DNA of 64,000 bases from CAMEON01 sp045577755 (lineage in GTDB: Bacteria > Bacillota > Clostridia > Oscillospirales > CAG-272), in the NCBI GenBank assembly GCA_045577755.1, contig JAZNJA010000055.1:15699-79698 (forward strand), read 5' to 3'. The position numbers and the translations under genes were made by a program. The notes under the pieces were generated by a model. It was not told where the DNA came from. It did no database searches and saw only the letters and a program-made list of their open reading frames with translations. Shown one piece after another: positions 8,501-16,286 of the stretch (within the stretch, counting starts at the first letter, position 1; every line of letters begins with the position of its first letter).

Positions 8501-10652
8501 CCTGCTCTCTGGAGGCGCCGTTGACGTCGTAGCCCAGACCGAACAGGGGGTCGAAGCAGCCGACGGGCTGCTTGTTACCGCGGTGGTAGTACCAGTCGCC
8601 GGTGTTGCCGTTCAGTCTGCGCTGGGTGGCGAGCTCGAACTGGCTGTTCTGGATGATACCGTCGACACGGTCGTAGGTAACGTTATCGAACGCGGTACTG
8701 AACACGTAACGGACGTTTCCGTTCTCGTCAGTCTTGGCGACCAGATTCAGAGTGTTGTACTCGTTGGCGGTCATACCGTAGCCGGGGTTGTCTACGAAGG
8801 TATTGTGGAGCAGGAAGTAGGCAGCGTCCATGTAGGTCTCGATGTGATTCAGACCGTTACCGCCGACCAGATCCTTGACCTTAGCCTGAGTGGCCTCGTA
8901 GGTACCGGACTGGGCATTTGCCAGCTTTTCGCGCAGGTAGGAGGCCAGGTCCTTACCGCCGTACGCCTCGTCTGCCTCGCCCTTGATGAAGTTCATATTG
9001 GTCTTACCGTTGGTCGTCTCAGGAAGGGGCAGAAGCTTTTCCAGGTACCAGGCGATAAACTCCACGACGCCTTGACGGTACACAGGCTTGCCGTTCTCGC
9101 CCAGCTCAGCCTCCACCAGATCGTAGCGGATCTCCGCGCCGTAGACGTCCTGCTTCGCACCGCTGTTCAGGATCACCTCAATGGGATCGGGCTCAGGCTG
9201 ATACGTGTTGATGGAAGAGCCGTTGGCGACGTAGGTATAGTCGTTGCCGTTCTCGTCGCGAAGGACGATCAGCTCCTCGAACTTCTCGCGCACCTCGGGG
9301 TCATACTTGCCCAGGATCAGGTCGGCGTTTCTGGAACCGATCAAGGCGGTCAGCGCGAAGCCGCCGTTGTTACCCAGATTGTGATTCGGATAGCCGTTGA
9401 GATCGGGATCCAGGGCACTGTACTCGAACAGCATACCGTCGGCTCTGTAGTCGCGGATGGTGATGGGGAGAGCCACCAGGCTGTGCTTCTCTGCCTCCAC
9501 GCAGGCCTCGGCGCCCGAGAGGGTAGAGAAGGTGCGGATATAGGCAATATCCATCACGGGGTTTTCGCCGTCCGTGGTAGAGTCACCGTCGTAGAAGTCG
9601 AAGCGCAGATTCTTTACAGGTCTGCTCTCGCCAGACAGCACATCGGCGTGGACAATGACGGTCTCCCATTCGCCCGAATCGTCGAAGGTAATTTCGGTCG
9701 ACATGGCTCCCGAATAGTGTCCGCGGCCATCGAAGTCATAGAAGAAACGACCGGTCGTGATGTTGGAGGTACGGTACTTGATGACGATATAGTCCATCTT
9801 GCTGCCTGGGATCTGGCTGATCTGAGAGTCAAGGGTACCGATTTCAAAGAAGGGATCGCTCTCCACGCCCTCAACAGTCAAAAAGCCTCGGTCGGTGGGA
9901 CGCTTGAAGTCAATCTTCGACTTGGTGGCATCGCCGGGGACCGTGTAGTTCTGGATCTCATGGGTAACGATGGGATCGTCGGTATGCTGGGTCAGATCAG
10001 CGGAGGCACTGGCCTTGACCACGTCGGCAACGGTGTAATTGAAGGCCAATACGTTGTTGGAGCCGTTGATCGATGCGGTGCGGAACCAGAAAGCCGCGTT
10101 ATTGGCCGCAGAACTGCCCATGAGCACGGTAAAGCCGTTCTGGTAAGCGCCTCCTGCGCCAAGCTGCTCGCAGGTCAGGCGGAAATACAGAGAGCCCTCC
10201 AGAGATACGCTCGCGGGTATTTCGCAAACAAAATCCGTATTGTCGGCGGGGCCGGTAAATACACCCTCCCAAAGAGGAGTCTTACCCTCAACCGAAGCGT
10301 TCAGGTCGTCCGTATTGCCGTTAGAATTGGTAGCGGCGAAAATGCTGACGCGGATCTTGGGAGGAGTCGTGGCTCCGTAGTTAGCCATGCTGGGAACCAC
10401 AAGCCGCACAAGACGCTTCTCGGCGGGAATATGGATCTTACCCCACAGTGCCTCCCCCGTGCCGGCTCGCACAGGACCGCAATGCCCTGTGGTGCCTCCC
10501 TGATACGTAGAGTAGGTTGCCTCTCCCGGATACTGTGTATCCGCGACGGCGCTCACCTCGTCCTCCGTCGCCGCGAAAACGGTGCCGGGCACACAGGTCA
10601 CCACCATCAGTACCGACAGGATGAACGCGAGAATTCTCTTTGCATTCTTCAT
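5565..10652 (-). CDS. Giant secreted fibro-slime domain surface protein
   Basis: 1695 residues from ATG 10652 (AAGGAG six bases upstream). A Sec signal peptide MKNAKRILAFILSVLMVV is followed by a likely cut after VFA. Around residues 650-835 lies a fibro-slime (PA14-like) domain: GCFDPLFGLGYD, then FTFIGDDDVYLYVNGK, DVGGTHP, and FFYMERHGTAANLSIETN. An Ig-like segment follows (about 850-960), and the remaining ~700 residues look like further beta-sandwich domains. A segment near residue 405 (ITIRDYRADGMLFEY) also occurs in other clostridial fibro-slime proteins. No LPXTG, SLH or C-terminal membrane segment is visible, so the mode of surface retention is unclear. Probable role: adhesion or binding of glycan or fibre. 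First gene of an operon with the small peptide and the kinase-like protein. Confidence 0.85.
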   Translation of the reverse strand: MKNAKRILAFILSVLMVVTCVPGTVFAATEDEVSAVADTQYPGEATYSTYQGGTTGHCGPVRAGTGEALWGKIHIPAEKRLVRLVVPSMANYGATTPPKIRVSIFAATNSNGNTDDLNASVEGKTPLWEGVFTGPADNTDFVCEIPASVSLEGSLYFRLTCEQLGAGGAYQNGFTVLMGSSAANNAAFWFRTASINGSNNVLAFNYTVADVVKASASADLTQHTDDPIVTHEIQNYTVPGDATKSKIDFKRPTDRGFLTVEGVESDPFFEIGTLDSQISQIPGSKMDYIVIKYRTSNITTGRFFYDFDGRGHYSGAMSTEITFDDSGEWETVIVHADVLSGESRPVKNLRFDFYDGDSTTDGENPVMDIAYIRTFSTLSGAEACVEAEKHSLVALPITIRDYRADGMLFEYSALDPDLNGYPNHNLGNNGGFALTALIGSRNADLILGKYDPEVREKFEELIVLRDENGNDYTYVANGSSINTYQPEPDPIEVILNSGAKQDVYGAEIRYDLVEAELGENGKPVYRQGVVEFIAWYLEKLLPLPETTNGKTNMNFIKGEADEAYGGKDLASYLREKLANAQSGTYEATQAKVKDLVGGNGLNHIETYMDAAYFLLHNTFVDNPGYGMTANEYNTLNLVAKTDENGNVRYVFSTAFDNVTYDRVDGIIQNSQFELATQRRLNGNTGDWYYHRGNKQPVGCFDPLFGLGYDVNGASREQDTYRKMLGNYNTYSENIYYKTTNFHYTMEGHAHFVYHYSEDLYFTFIGDDDVYLYVNGKRIVDVGGTHPISKVKVSLNDVAEVCGLEEGGIYSFDFFYMERHGTAANLSIETNIRVADTSMITEKKAYQNGHEIGYDGVVDYNSPVEYTFSIFNNSQIAFKNLTFTDSDIGANLTYKEGESFALPEGVTVDKLVLTKYNPDGTVAESVTGLDEAAIREYLVDGLNAGERLTIGGFSYKIPEDKWVEQDGKTYYINHLYTTATTDIDNVTDKVLNGNDYHRVNKANIKFNNLHVYDWGRLNNKLADGSFVDVSKGVLITAEDIREIMEQTLGEGALSGRNLTFALSSPAGNLEGGDINKYVTALENGDFLYQAPKCGVDAFYVTCTADGNTYPPVRVDVYVYGVGDNVFVLDYNLPVTVLTQDHGLVANDILGLIDNPNGMDLQIEFLDFTDHFGTFSTKDEGLNTAVTYVMNKIMNGVDTFNIKITLMETDADGLSKWTGVEMLQTVTFAPANVMYYEDNFTGEGAITYVNTGKDATGNIWAVFEGDAVKDYQAPDQNLNYGSDPGYTAGGTNNRGQLDLSYVEGDDQSILGGVGDEIFQTIHGTMDGVSHAILGDASNDTIHAMAVNGTERAEIMSFTFTGTGFEIVGRTTAKAYALLTVKIENLKNGEVKAIPVITECVSGELTQVPYVVRKDMAHSTYRVTVYTSNYNQIARMVYVDGVRVYQPLTAEQSSGLYKADESNVTFHEIKTSIKNGTIVYGQVVSGSDVAAGAAKWQFGNTMIENFRPADDRISADLIMTQTDSVADYMTYGPNNEIYLSNPADADGNPREAFTYIAFYVELVEDFEGERSIQIGAHIKATGNDSPVEMFFGNSAEDFEANENVHSVCSGTEQYFTVEDDLVFSNPNGTNRALVIIGTSDLNLNVLALTNIKLNGYKLSQGTAAAEVSATQDMYDVFASDLMAETAAIYASVVKGSNN

Positions 10653-11139
10653 GTTTTTCTCCTTTGTTGTGTTGTTTTTCGGATTGCGGGCAGCGCGGGG
10701 CGAGTCACCTCGCTGCATCCGCAGGGGATCTGCTATGGGGTAAGTGCGAAGGATGGCGCCTCCTCTCGCGGGGAATGGCGCGCATTCGACCGTCGGCAGG
10801 GGTTCTCAATCCCCGGGCCCGACAACAGTCAGCTCGATCCGTAACCGTTTCCCGACAAGTGATTTCGGGCAACGAAGGGATCCGACCGGGCCTCGGACGA
10901 CCATACTTGAACCTTTTGCTTGGGGGGAACGGGTGAGCTGAGCGGCATCGGTCCAAAGGACGGTATCCGACTCGGGCACCAATGACTGTCTGCAGAAAGA
11001 TAAAATAAAAGCCTTCTCACGGTTCCGTATTTACCCCCTCGGGGTCTTGAGTCCTCAGGCTGTTTGACTCCGCCCGCCAATAGAAACACTTCGGGCATTC
11101 GTCGATTTGGGCACAACCCACCCTTTGCCTGCGACATAT
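10653..11139 (-). promoter_or_regulatory. Long 5' leader of the fibro-slime operon
   Basis: From the predicted transcription start (about 11139) to the ATG at 10652 there are about 487 nt without a convincing gene. The RNA can form several hairpins, for example GGGG-ATTGAGAA-CCCC, ACCCC-GAG-GGGGT and GAGTC...GACTC. I could not match it to any riboswitch class that I know. It contains AGTATGGTCGTCCGA (minus strand of 10893-10907), nearly repeated in the leader of the second giant gene. Confidence 0.45.
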
Positions 11140-11145
11140 GTACCT

Positions 11146-11174
11146 ATTATATCACACCTGTAACCAAATCGCAA
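11146..11174 (-). promoter_or_regulatory. Promoter of the fibro-slime operon
   Basis: -35 TTGCGA (11169-11174), 17-bp spacer and -10 TATAAT (11146-11151) on the minus strand. It is the only convincing promoter between the two divergent operons that points toward the giant gene. Confidence 0.7.
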
Positions 11175-11299
11175 GTTTTTTTCCCTGTTGGCATATACAA
11201 TTTACAAATAATTAACAATCGCCCAATGGAATCTTCACCAGCGGGCGGTCTCCCGTCCCCTTTCAGATCCAAAATATGCGCCAAGAGGGGCAAAATAAC

Positions 11300-11328
11300 T
11301 TGCAAACGCCCGCGAAATATGGTACAAT
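11300..11328 (+). promoter_or_regulatory. Promoter of azlCD
   Basis: -35 TTGCAA (11300-11305), 17-bp spacer, -10 TACAAT (11323-11328), about 45 bp before the azlC start. Confidence 0.7.
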
Positions 11329-11373
11329 AAAAGGGTCTCCCCCGTGCGACATCCATTTCCGAAAGGACATCCC

Positions 11374-12057
11374 ATGAAACGAATCGTAAAAACCGCCTTT
11401 ACAGCCACGGTTCCCGTCATGTCGGGCTACCTTGTGCTGGGCTTTGGCTTCGGCGTGATCCTGCGGGCCAACGGCTTTCACATCCTGCTGGCGGCGGCCA
11501 TGAGCGCCTTCATCTACGCGGGCTCCATGCAGTACGTCGCCATTGGTCTGCTGACGGGCGGTGCTTCCCTTCTGACCTCCGCCATGACCGCCCTGATGGT
11601 CAACGCCCGCCACCTGTTCTACGGCATCTCCATGCTGGAGACCTACAGGGGCACGGGGAAGATCAAGCCCTACCTCATCTTCGCCCTCACCGACGAGACC
11701 TACTCCCTGGTCTGCGGCGACCTTTCCCATATCCCCGCCGAGGCACGCAAGGGGTACTTTTTGCTGGTCTCCCTGTTCAATCACCTCTACTGGATCGTGG
11801 GCTCGGTGCTGGGAGCCCTGGCGGGGACCCTGGTGCGCTTCGACAGCACCGGCATCGACTTCGCCCTGACCGCCCTATTCGTCACGGTGCTGCTGGATCA
11901 GTGGATGGGCACAAAAAAGCACGGCCCCGCCCTCATCGGCGTGGGAGCCTCGGTGGTCTGCCTCCTGAGCTTCGGGCGGGACCGCTTCCTGATCCCCGCC
12001 ATGCTGGTCATCACCCTGCTTCTCTGTATCCGCAAGGAGGGGCCCGCCCATGAATGA
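11374..12057 (+). CDS. azlC: AzlC-type branched-chain amino acid exporter, large subunit
   Basis: 227 residues from ATG 11374 (GAAAGG upstream; the earlier in-frame codon lacks a site). A multi-span membrane protein of the AzlC family, which with AzlD exports branched-chain amino acids or their analogues. Family features are the conserved MSAFIYAGSMQYVA segment, the LMVNARHLFYG segment and TDETYSLV. It overlaps azlD by 8 bp, the arrangement expected for a two-subunit transporter. The actual substrate cannot be read from the sequence. Confidence 0.92.
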   Translation: MKRIVKTAFTATVPVMSGYLVLGFGFGVILRANGFHILLAAAMSAFIYAGSMQYVAIGLLTGGASLLTSAMTALMVNARHLFYGISMLETYRGTGKIKPYLIFALTDETYSLVCGDLSHIPAEARKGYFLLVSLFNHLYWIVGSVLGALAGTLVRFDSTGIDFALTALFVTVLLDQWMGTKKHGPALIGVGASVVCLLSFGRDRFLIPAMLVITLLLCIRKEGPAHE

Positions 12058-12376
12058 CCTGTATATCTGGGGCACCGTCGCCGTGATCGCGGCGGTCACC
12101 GCCCTGCTTCGCTTTCTTCCCTTCGTCGTGTTCAGCGGGAAGCGGGCCGTCCCTCCCATCATCAACAGGCTGGGGCGGGTACTGCCCTCCGCGGTCATGG
12201 GTATGCTGGTGGTCTACTGCCTCAAGGACGTCCATTTCGCCAACGTAACGGGCTTTCTGCCGCCTCTCATCGCCTGTCTGGTGGTAGGCGTCCTCCACGT
12301 GTGGAAGCGCAACGCCCTCCTCAGCATCATCACGGGTACCGTCTGCTACATGCTCCTGGTACAGATCGTATTCTGA
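12050..12376 (+). CDS. azlD: AzlD-type small subunit of branched-chain amino acid exporter
   Basis: 108 residues with four hydrophobic segments, typical of AzlD (about 100-110 residues). Segments RFLPFVVFSGKR and LPSAVMGMLVVYCLKD match the family. Its start lies inside the end of azlC, so translation is coupled. It ends before a strong two-way terminator. Confidence 0.9.
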   Translation: MNDLYIWGTVAVIAAVTALLRFLPFVVFSGKRAVPPIINRLGRVLPSAVMGMLVVYCLKDVHFANVTGFLPPLIACLVVGVLHVWKRNALLSIITGTVCYMLLVQIVF

Positions 12377-12444
12377 CCCGAAAATCTCACGGCGGAAGGG
12401 CAACGGCCCCTCTCCCAAGCGGCGCCCCCCCAAAAAAAGCAGAC

Positions 12445-12480
12445 GGACTCCCCCGCCCACTCGGGCGGGGGAGTCCTTTT
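12445..12480. terminator. Two-way terminator after azlCD and after the DUF4091 gene
   Basis: A 14-bp perfect stem (GGACTCCCCCGCCC with its complement, ACTC loop) followed by TTTT on the plus strand. On the minus strand the same stem is followed, after GTCTGC, by a run of T. Confidence 0.92.
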
Positions 12481-12526
12481 CGATTGAAGGAACGCGTTTC
12501 GACGGAGGAACCCCGACGGCGGCGTG

Positions 12527-14083
12527 TCAGCCCAGCGCCTCCAGCAGCTCGCGGCGGACGCTGTCCAGCGCCTCATGGGAGAATTCGTAATCGTCAAAGG
12601 TGCGGCAGACCTTGTCGATCAGTTCCAGCGCCTTGGCCTTGTCCCGCTTGCCGAGGATATTGAACAGCTCGTAGTCAACGGCTCCCGCTCTCTGAAGGTG
12701 AGCGCGGACGCCGTTCCATACGGTATCTCCCATGGGGTAAACTACATGGCCATTGCCCGCGGGGTAGTTGAGCCCGTCGGGGTGGTAGTTGGTGTCATAG
12801 CGGCCCTCGGGATTGTGGGCGTGGTAACCCCAATGGAGGAATCCGGGGGCATCGTACTTGTAGCACATCCACATGGGCAGACGGCTGGCCGTCAGGGGTA
12901 GGTCAATGATGCGGTTCATACAGTAGCCTCCGGGGAAGCCGCAGGTGTAGATCCACATGGTCTCGCCACAGGCCTGCAGACGCTTGTAGTCCTCGATGTA
13001 CTTCTCAAACACCGCCTGCTTGACCACCCAGATGTCGCAGGCTCCCGCCAGCTCGGAGGACTCCACGGGATCGTTGATGATGACACCGGGGATACACTTG
13101 CGGCAGATGCCCGACAGGGCGCGGTAAGTCAGGCTATTGGGGAACTGGGGCTCGTCTACCAGACACTGCATATAGTTCTTCTCCCAGCCGTTGCGCTTGA
13201 TGCACTCGTAGGCGCGGGTGAAGTAGATCTTGAGCTGGCGGTAGCCTTCGATGGAGGAGGCGGTGATGTCTCTGTCCCACAGAAGGAAATGATCGGGGTC
13301 GTCCCAAACCTTGAAGCGGGCCACGAAGCCGCCCATGATGTACTTGAAGCCATGGGCCAGGGCGCGGTTGCCCACCAGCTCGGCGGCGGTGAAGTCGAAA
13401 TCCACTACCTTCCCTTCCCCGTCGCGGACAGGAGTGCCCGAGGGGATCATGAGGTAGTCGTTTCTCATATCGATCTGATTGTCCAGGTAGCGGTCGAGAA
13501 TCTCCATATACCCCTCGGAGTAGGGCTCCACCTTGTGATCCGATGCCAGGCGGCCGTAGTAGATCCAGTTGACCATGTGGAATTCCGAATCCGCGAGGGC
13601 GGGGACACGGACGTTGTAGATCTTGACCGACACGGGGACGGTCAGCACCGCCTCCCCCATGCGGATGGTCAGGTCACTCTCAAACACCCCCACGGGAGCA
13701 TTGGCGGCCACGTTGATACGGATATAGAAAGCGGCGCGTCCGGTCTCGGTCTCCCCTTCGTCAATGGGGCGGGTGATCTCGTAGACGTCGAAGGGCGCCT
13801 TGCGGGTGACAAAGTGCTTGACCGACTCGTAATCGGTGGTGCAGAGCATCTTGGCGTCGCTGTTCAAGGGGACGGTGGCGGTCAGAAGCTGGTAGACCAC
13901 GGCCTCACAGCCCTCCATGGAGAAATCGGCGGTGACGGTCTCGCCCTCGGCCAGGATATGGTCGGTCAGCACCTGGAAGCAGACATCGGCGCCGCGGGGG
14001 GCATACAGCTCGGCTCTGTTCTGAACCGTGATCTCACTGTCGGGATAGACCCACTGGTTTTCTGAAAAGACCTGATATTTCAT
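12527..14083 (-). CDS. DUF4091 (GH123-like) protein, cytoplasmic
   Basis: 518 residues from ATG 14083 (AAAGGAA upstream). N-terminal beta-sandwich (about 1-170) followed by a TIM-barrel-like region of the DUF4091 type, related to GH123 hexosaminidases. The LVDEP motif, just after the strongly polar YECIKRNGWEK segment, holds the acidic pair expected at the active site. No signal peptide, so probable action on imported sugars. Its promoter overlaps the end of the AraC regulator gene just upstream, which suggests that regulator controls it. Substrate unknown; a hexosamine-containing glycoside would fit with nagBA nearby. Confidence 0.8.
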   Translation of the reverse strand: MKYQVFSENQWVYPDSEITVQNRAELYAPRGADVCFQVLTDHILAEGETVTADFSMEGCEAVVYQLLTATVPLNSDAKMLCTTDYESVKHFVTRKAPFDVYEITRPIDEGETETGRAAFYIRINVAANAPVGVFESDLTIRMGEAVLTVPVSVKIYNVRVPALADSEFHMVNWIYYGRLASDHKVEPYSEGYMEILDRYLDNQIDMRNDYLMIPSGTPVRDGEGKVVDFDFTAAELVGNRALAHGFKYIMGGFVARFKVWDDPDHFLLWDRDITASSIEGYRQLKIYFTRAYECIKRNGWEKNYMQCLVDEPQFPNSLTYRALSGICRKCIPGVIINDPVESSELAGACDIWVVKQAVFEKYIEDYKRLQACGETMWIYTCGFPGGYCMNRIIDLPLTASRLPMWMCYKYDAPGFLHWGYHAHNPEGRYDTNYHPDGLNYPAGNGHVVYPMGDTVWNGVRAHLQRAGAVDYELFNILGKRDKAKALELIDKVCRTFDDYEFSHEALDSVRRELLEALG

Positions 14084-14150
14084 AGGTTGGTTCCTTTCCG
14101 GGATGAAATGGGGATCGCGCTTGGTTTTTCGCGCCTGTGGCGGTACAGTC

Positions 14151-14179
14151 ATTATAGCACAGGGCGGGCAATTGTTCAA
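14151..14179 (-). promoter_or_regulatory. Promoter of the DUF4091 gene
   Basis: -35 TTGAAC (14174-14179), 17-bp spacer, -10 TATAAT (14151-14156) on the minus strand. The -35 box overlaps the stop codon of the AraC regulator gene (14176-14178). Confidence 0.7.
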
Positions 14180-15021
14180 GGCTTTTTCGGTGATTTCTCC
14201 ATGGTCGATCCGGTTTTTCCCCCGTCTGTATCCCGCTTGGAGGGCGGATATCCGAAAAAGGCCACGTAATTCCGATAGAAGGTGGTGTAATCCGAGAAGC
14301 CGCAGCGGATACAGACCGCCGTAGGCCGCTCTCCCTCCGCGAGCATTTTCCGCGCCAGCATGAGGCGCTTTTCACGGATGTACCTTTGCGGTGTCCGGTG
14401 CAGCTCCTTTTTGAACAGACGGTACAGGTAGCTTTCGCTCACGTAGAGTCTGTCGGCGATCTGACCGATGTCCAGGGGGGAGCAAAGATGCCGATTGACG
14501 TATCCCAGAAACTCCGAGATCAGAGGGGAGAGCTTCGCCCCCTCGGCGGTGGAGCTCAGGTTCCCCGCCGTGTGCAGATTCAGAAACAGCTCGGAGAGAA
14601 GATGGGACAGAAGCCGCGAAAAGACCTCCTCACTACAGCTCAGTCGGTAGGCATCGCACCGACGGAAAATGTCCTCGGCCAAGGGGTTGCCCGCCAGGCT
14701 CACCACCTCCAGGCCCTCGGGGATCAGCTCCACCCCCTCCACCCCGTGAGCCTTGGGGTCAAAGAGGATATCGTACCGCTCATAGCGGGCCCGCCCCTCA
14801 ATCCGGATGAAGTGATAGCTCATGGGGCGGATCAGGATCAGATCCCCCTTTTTCAGCTTGTATTTTCTGTCCTCGATGACGTGGCTGGCGTCCCCGTCCA
14901 GAAAGTAGATCAGTTCAAAGGCGTTGTGGGTGTGCATGGAGTAGGCATCGCAGGGCAGATCCTCGGAGATCTCGTGCTTGAAGAAAACGCGGTTGATGGT
15001 TTGGACGTATTCATTGGCCAT
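14176..15021 (-). CDS. AraC-family transcriptional regulator
   Basis: 281 residues from ATG 15021 (GGAGG nine bases upstream). N-terminal cupin sensor: MHTHNAFELIYFLDG and KKGDLILIRPMSYHF, a typical sugar-binding AraC arm. C-terminal double helix-turn-helix: DIGQIADRLYVSESYLYRLF and the second helix pair ending CGFSDYTTFYRNYVAFFG. It is divergent from the oxidoreductase pair at 15206 and upstream of the DUF4091 gene, so it probably regulates one or both in response to a sugar. Confidence 0.9.
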   Translation of the reverse strand: MANEYVQTINRVFFKHEISEDLPCDAYSMHTHNAFELIYFLDGDASHVIEDRKYKLKKGDLILIRPMSYHFIRIEGRARYERYDILFDPKAHGVEGVELIPEGLEVVSLAGNPLAEDIFRRCDAYRLSCSEEVFSRLLSHLLSELFLNLHTAGNLSSTAEGAKLSPLISEFLGYVNRHLCSPLDIGQIADRLYVSESYLYRLFKKELHRTPQRYIREKRLMLARKMLAEGERPTAVCIRCGFSDYTTFYRNYVAFFGYPPSKRDTDGGKTGSTMEKSPKKP

Positions 15022-15051
15022 AGCTTTCCGCCTCCCTCGTTTGTTACCATT

Positions 15052-15080
15052 ATTGTACCACATATGTTCACTTTTTGCAA
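15052..15080 (-). promoter_or_regulatory. Promoter of the AraC regulator gene
   Basis: -35 TTGCAA (15075-15080), 17-bp spacer, -10 TACAAT (15052-15057) on the minus strand. Confidence 0.65.
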
Positions 15081-15102
15081 TGCTTTCATGCATATTTCGC
15101 TA

Positions 15103-15131
15103 TTTACTTTTCAAAAACTTTATTCTATAAT
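15103..15131 (+). promoter_or_regulatory. Promoter of the oxidoreductase pair
   Basis: -35 TTTACT (15103-15108), 17-bp spacer, -10 TATAAT (15126-15131). It is only 22 bp from the divergent AraC promoter, so a regulator bound between them could act on both. Confidence 0.6.
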
Positions 15132-15205
15132 ATGAGTAGACGATCTCACGCCCGCCTTGAGCGTTTATGGGGAGATCGCGATCAAACCGTAAAGGAGTCG
15201 GAATC

Positions 15206-16276
15206 ATGAAAAAGCTGAACGTCGCCATCATCGGTCAGGGAAGAAGCGGAAAGGACATTCACGGAAAATACTTCCGCGGCGAGGACAATACCCACTACAC
15301 GGTCAAGTACGTGGTGGACGCAGACGCGTTCCGCCGCGGCGTGGCCGAGGAGATCTACCCCGGATGTCAGACCTTTGCCCGCTACGAGGAGCTGTTCGCC
15401 CCGGAGGATATCGACCTGGTGGTCAACGCCTCTTACTCCGAGATGCACTATCCCATCACGAAAGAGCTTCTGCTCCACGGCAAAAACGTTCTGGTGGAGA
15501 AGCCCTTCGGCCGTACCCGCTACGAGTGCGACGAGCTGATCAAGATCGCGGGAGAGCGGGGCGTGACCCTGGCCGTGTTCCAGCAGACCTTCCTGGCCCC
15601 CTTCTATGAGTTCGTGTACGACACCGTCAAGTCGGGCAAGCTGGGGGAGGTCAAGCAGATCGGCATCCGCTACAACGGCTTTGCCCGCCGCTGGGACTGG
15701 CAGACCCTCCAGAAGAAGTGCGCCGGAAGCACCTACAACACGGGGCCTCACCCCATCGGTATGGGTCTGGGCTTCCTGGATTTTGACCCCAACGCCAAGG
15801 TGGTCTACAGCCGCCTGGACACCGCCCTCACCAGCGGAGATGCCGACGACTACGCCAAGATCCTCCTGGCCGCCCCGAACAAGCCCTTGATCGACATCGA
15901 GATCTCCTCCATCGACGCCTACTCGGGCTACAATATCAAGGTCCAGGGCACCAAGGGTACCCTCAAGGCCACCCCCGCCTCCTATGAGATGACCTACATC
16001 GTGGAGGGCGAGAACCCCGACCGCCCCGTGATCGAGGCGTCTCTGAAGGATGAGAACGGAAACCCCATCTATTGCGGGGAGTCCCTGGTCAAGCACGTGG
16101 AGGGGAACTCCTTCAACGGCACCGCCTTCGATATCGGTACCGCCAAGATGTACGACCAGATCTACCACAAGATCACCGAGGGCAGACCCATGACCGTCAC
16201 CCCCGAGATGGCGGCGGCGGTGATCTCGGTCATCGAGACGGTCCACGCCGAAAATCCCCTGCCCCTGATATATTGA
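15206..16276 (+). CDS. Gfo/Idh/MocA-family NAD(P)-dependent oxidoreductase
   Basis: 356 residues from ATG 15206 (AAAGGAGT upstream). Rossmann fold at the N-terminus with the nucleotide loop AIIGQGRSGKDIHGKY, then the family motif LVEKPFG with the catalytic Lys at about residue 100. The C-terminal alpha/beta domain contains NTGPHPIGMGL, with the His expected at the active site. The substrate is probably a sugar, inositol or glycoside to be oxidised at one carbon. It is followed 10 nt later by a second member of the family, suggesting a two-step oxidation/reduction route. Probably under the divergent AraC regulator. Confidence 0.88.
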   Translation: MKKLNVAIIGQGRSGKDIHGKYFRGEDNTHYTVKYVVDADAFRRGVAEEIYPGCQTFARYEELFAPEDIDLVVNASYSEMHYPITKELLLHGKNVLVEKPFGRTRYECDELIKIAGERGVTLAVFQQTFLAPFYEFVYDTVKSGKLGEVKQIGIRYNGFARRWDWQTLQKKCAGSTYNTGPHPIGMGLGFLDFDPNAKVVYSRLDTALTSGDADDYAKILLAAPNKPLIDIEISSIDAYSGYNIKVQGTKGTLKATPASYEMTYIVEGENPDRPVIEASLKDENGNPIYCGESLVKHVEGNSFNGTAFDIGTAKMYDQIYHKITEGRPMTVTPEMAAAVISVIETVHAENPLPLIY

Positions 16277-16286
16277 GGTGAAGGCT

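Noticed and set aside
5526..10844. A 1772-codon open frame opposite the fibro-slime gene
   Set aside because: Same reasoning: it runs antisense to a gene with clear domains and a signal peptide and crosses the known start region.
11344..11374. Earlier start for azlC at 11344
   Set aside because: It has no ribosome binding site and lies almost on top of the -10 box at 11323-11328; ATG 11374 follows GAAAGG.
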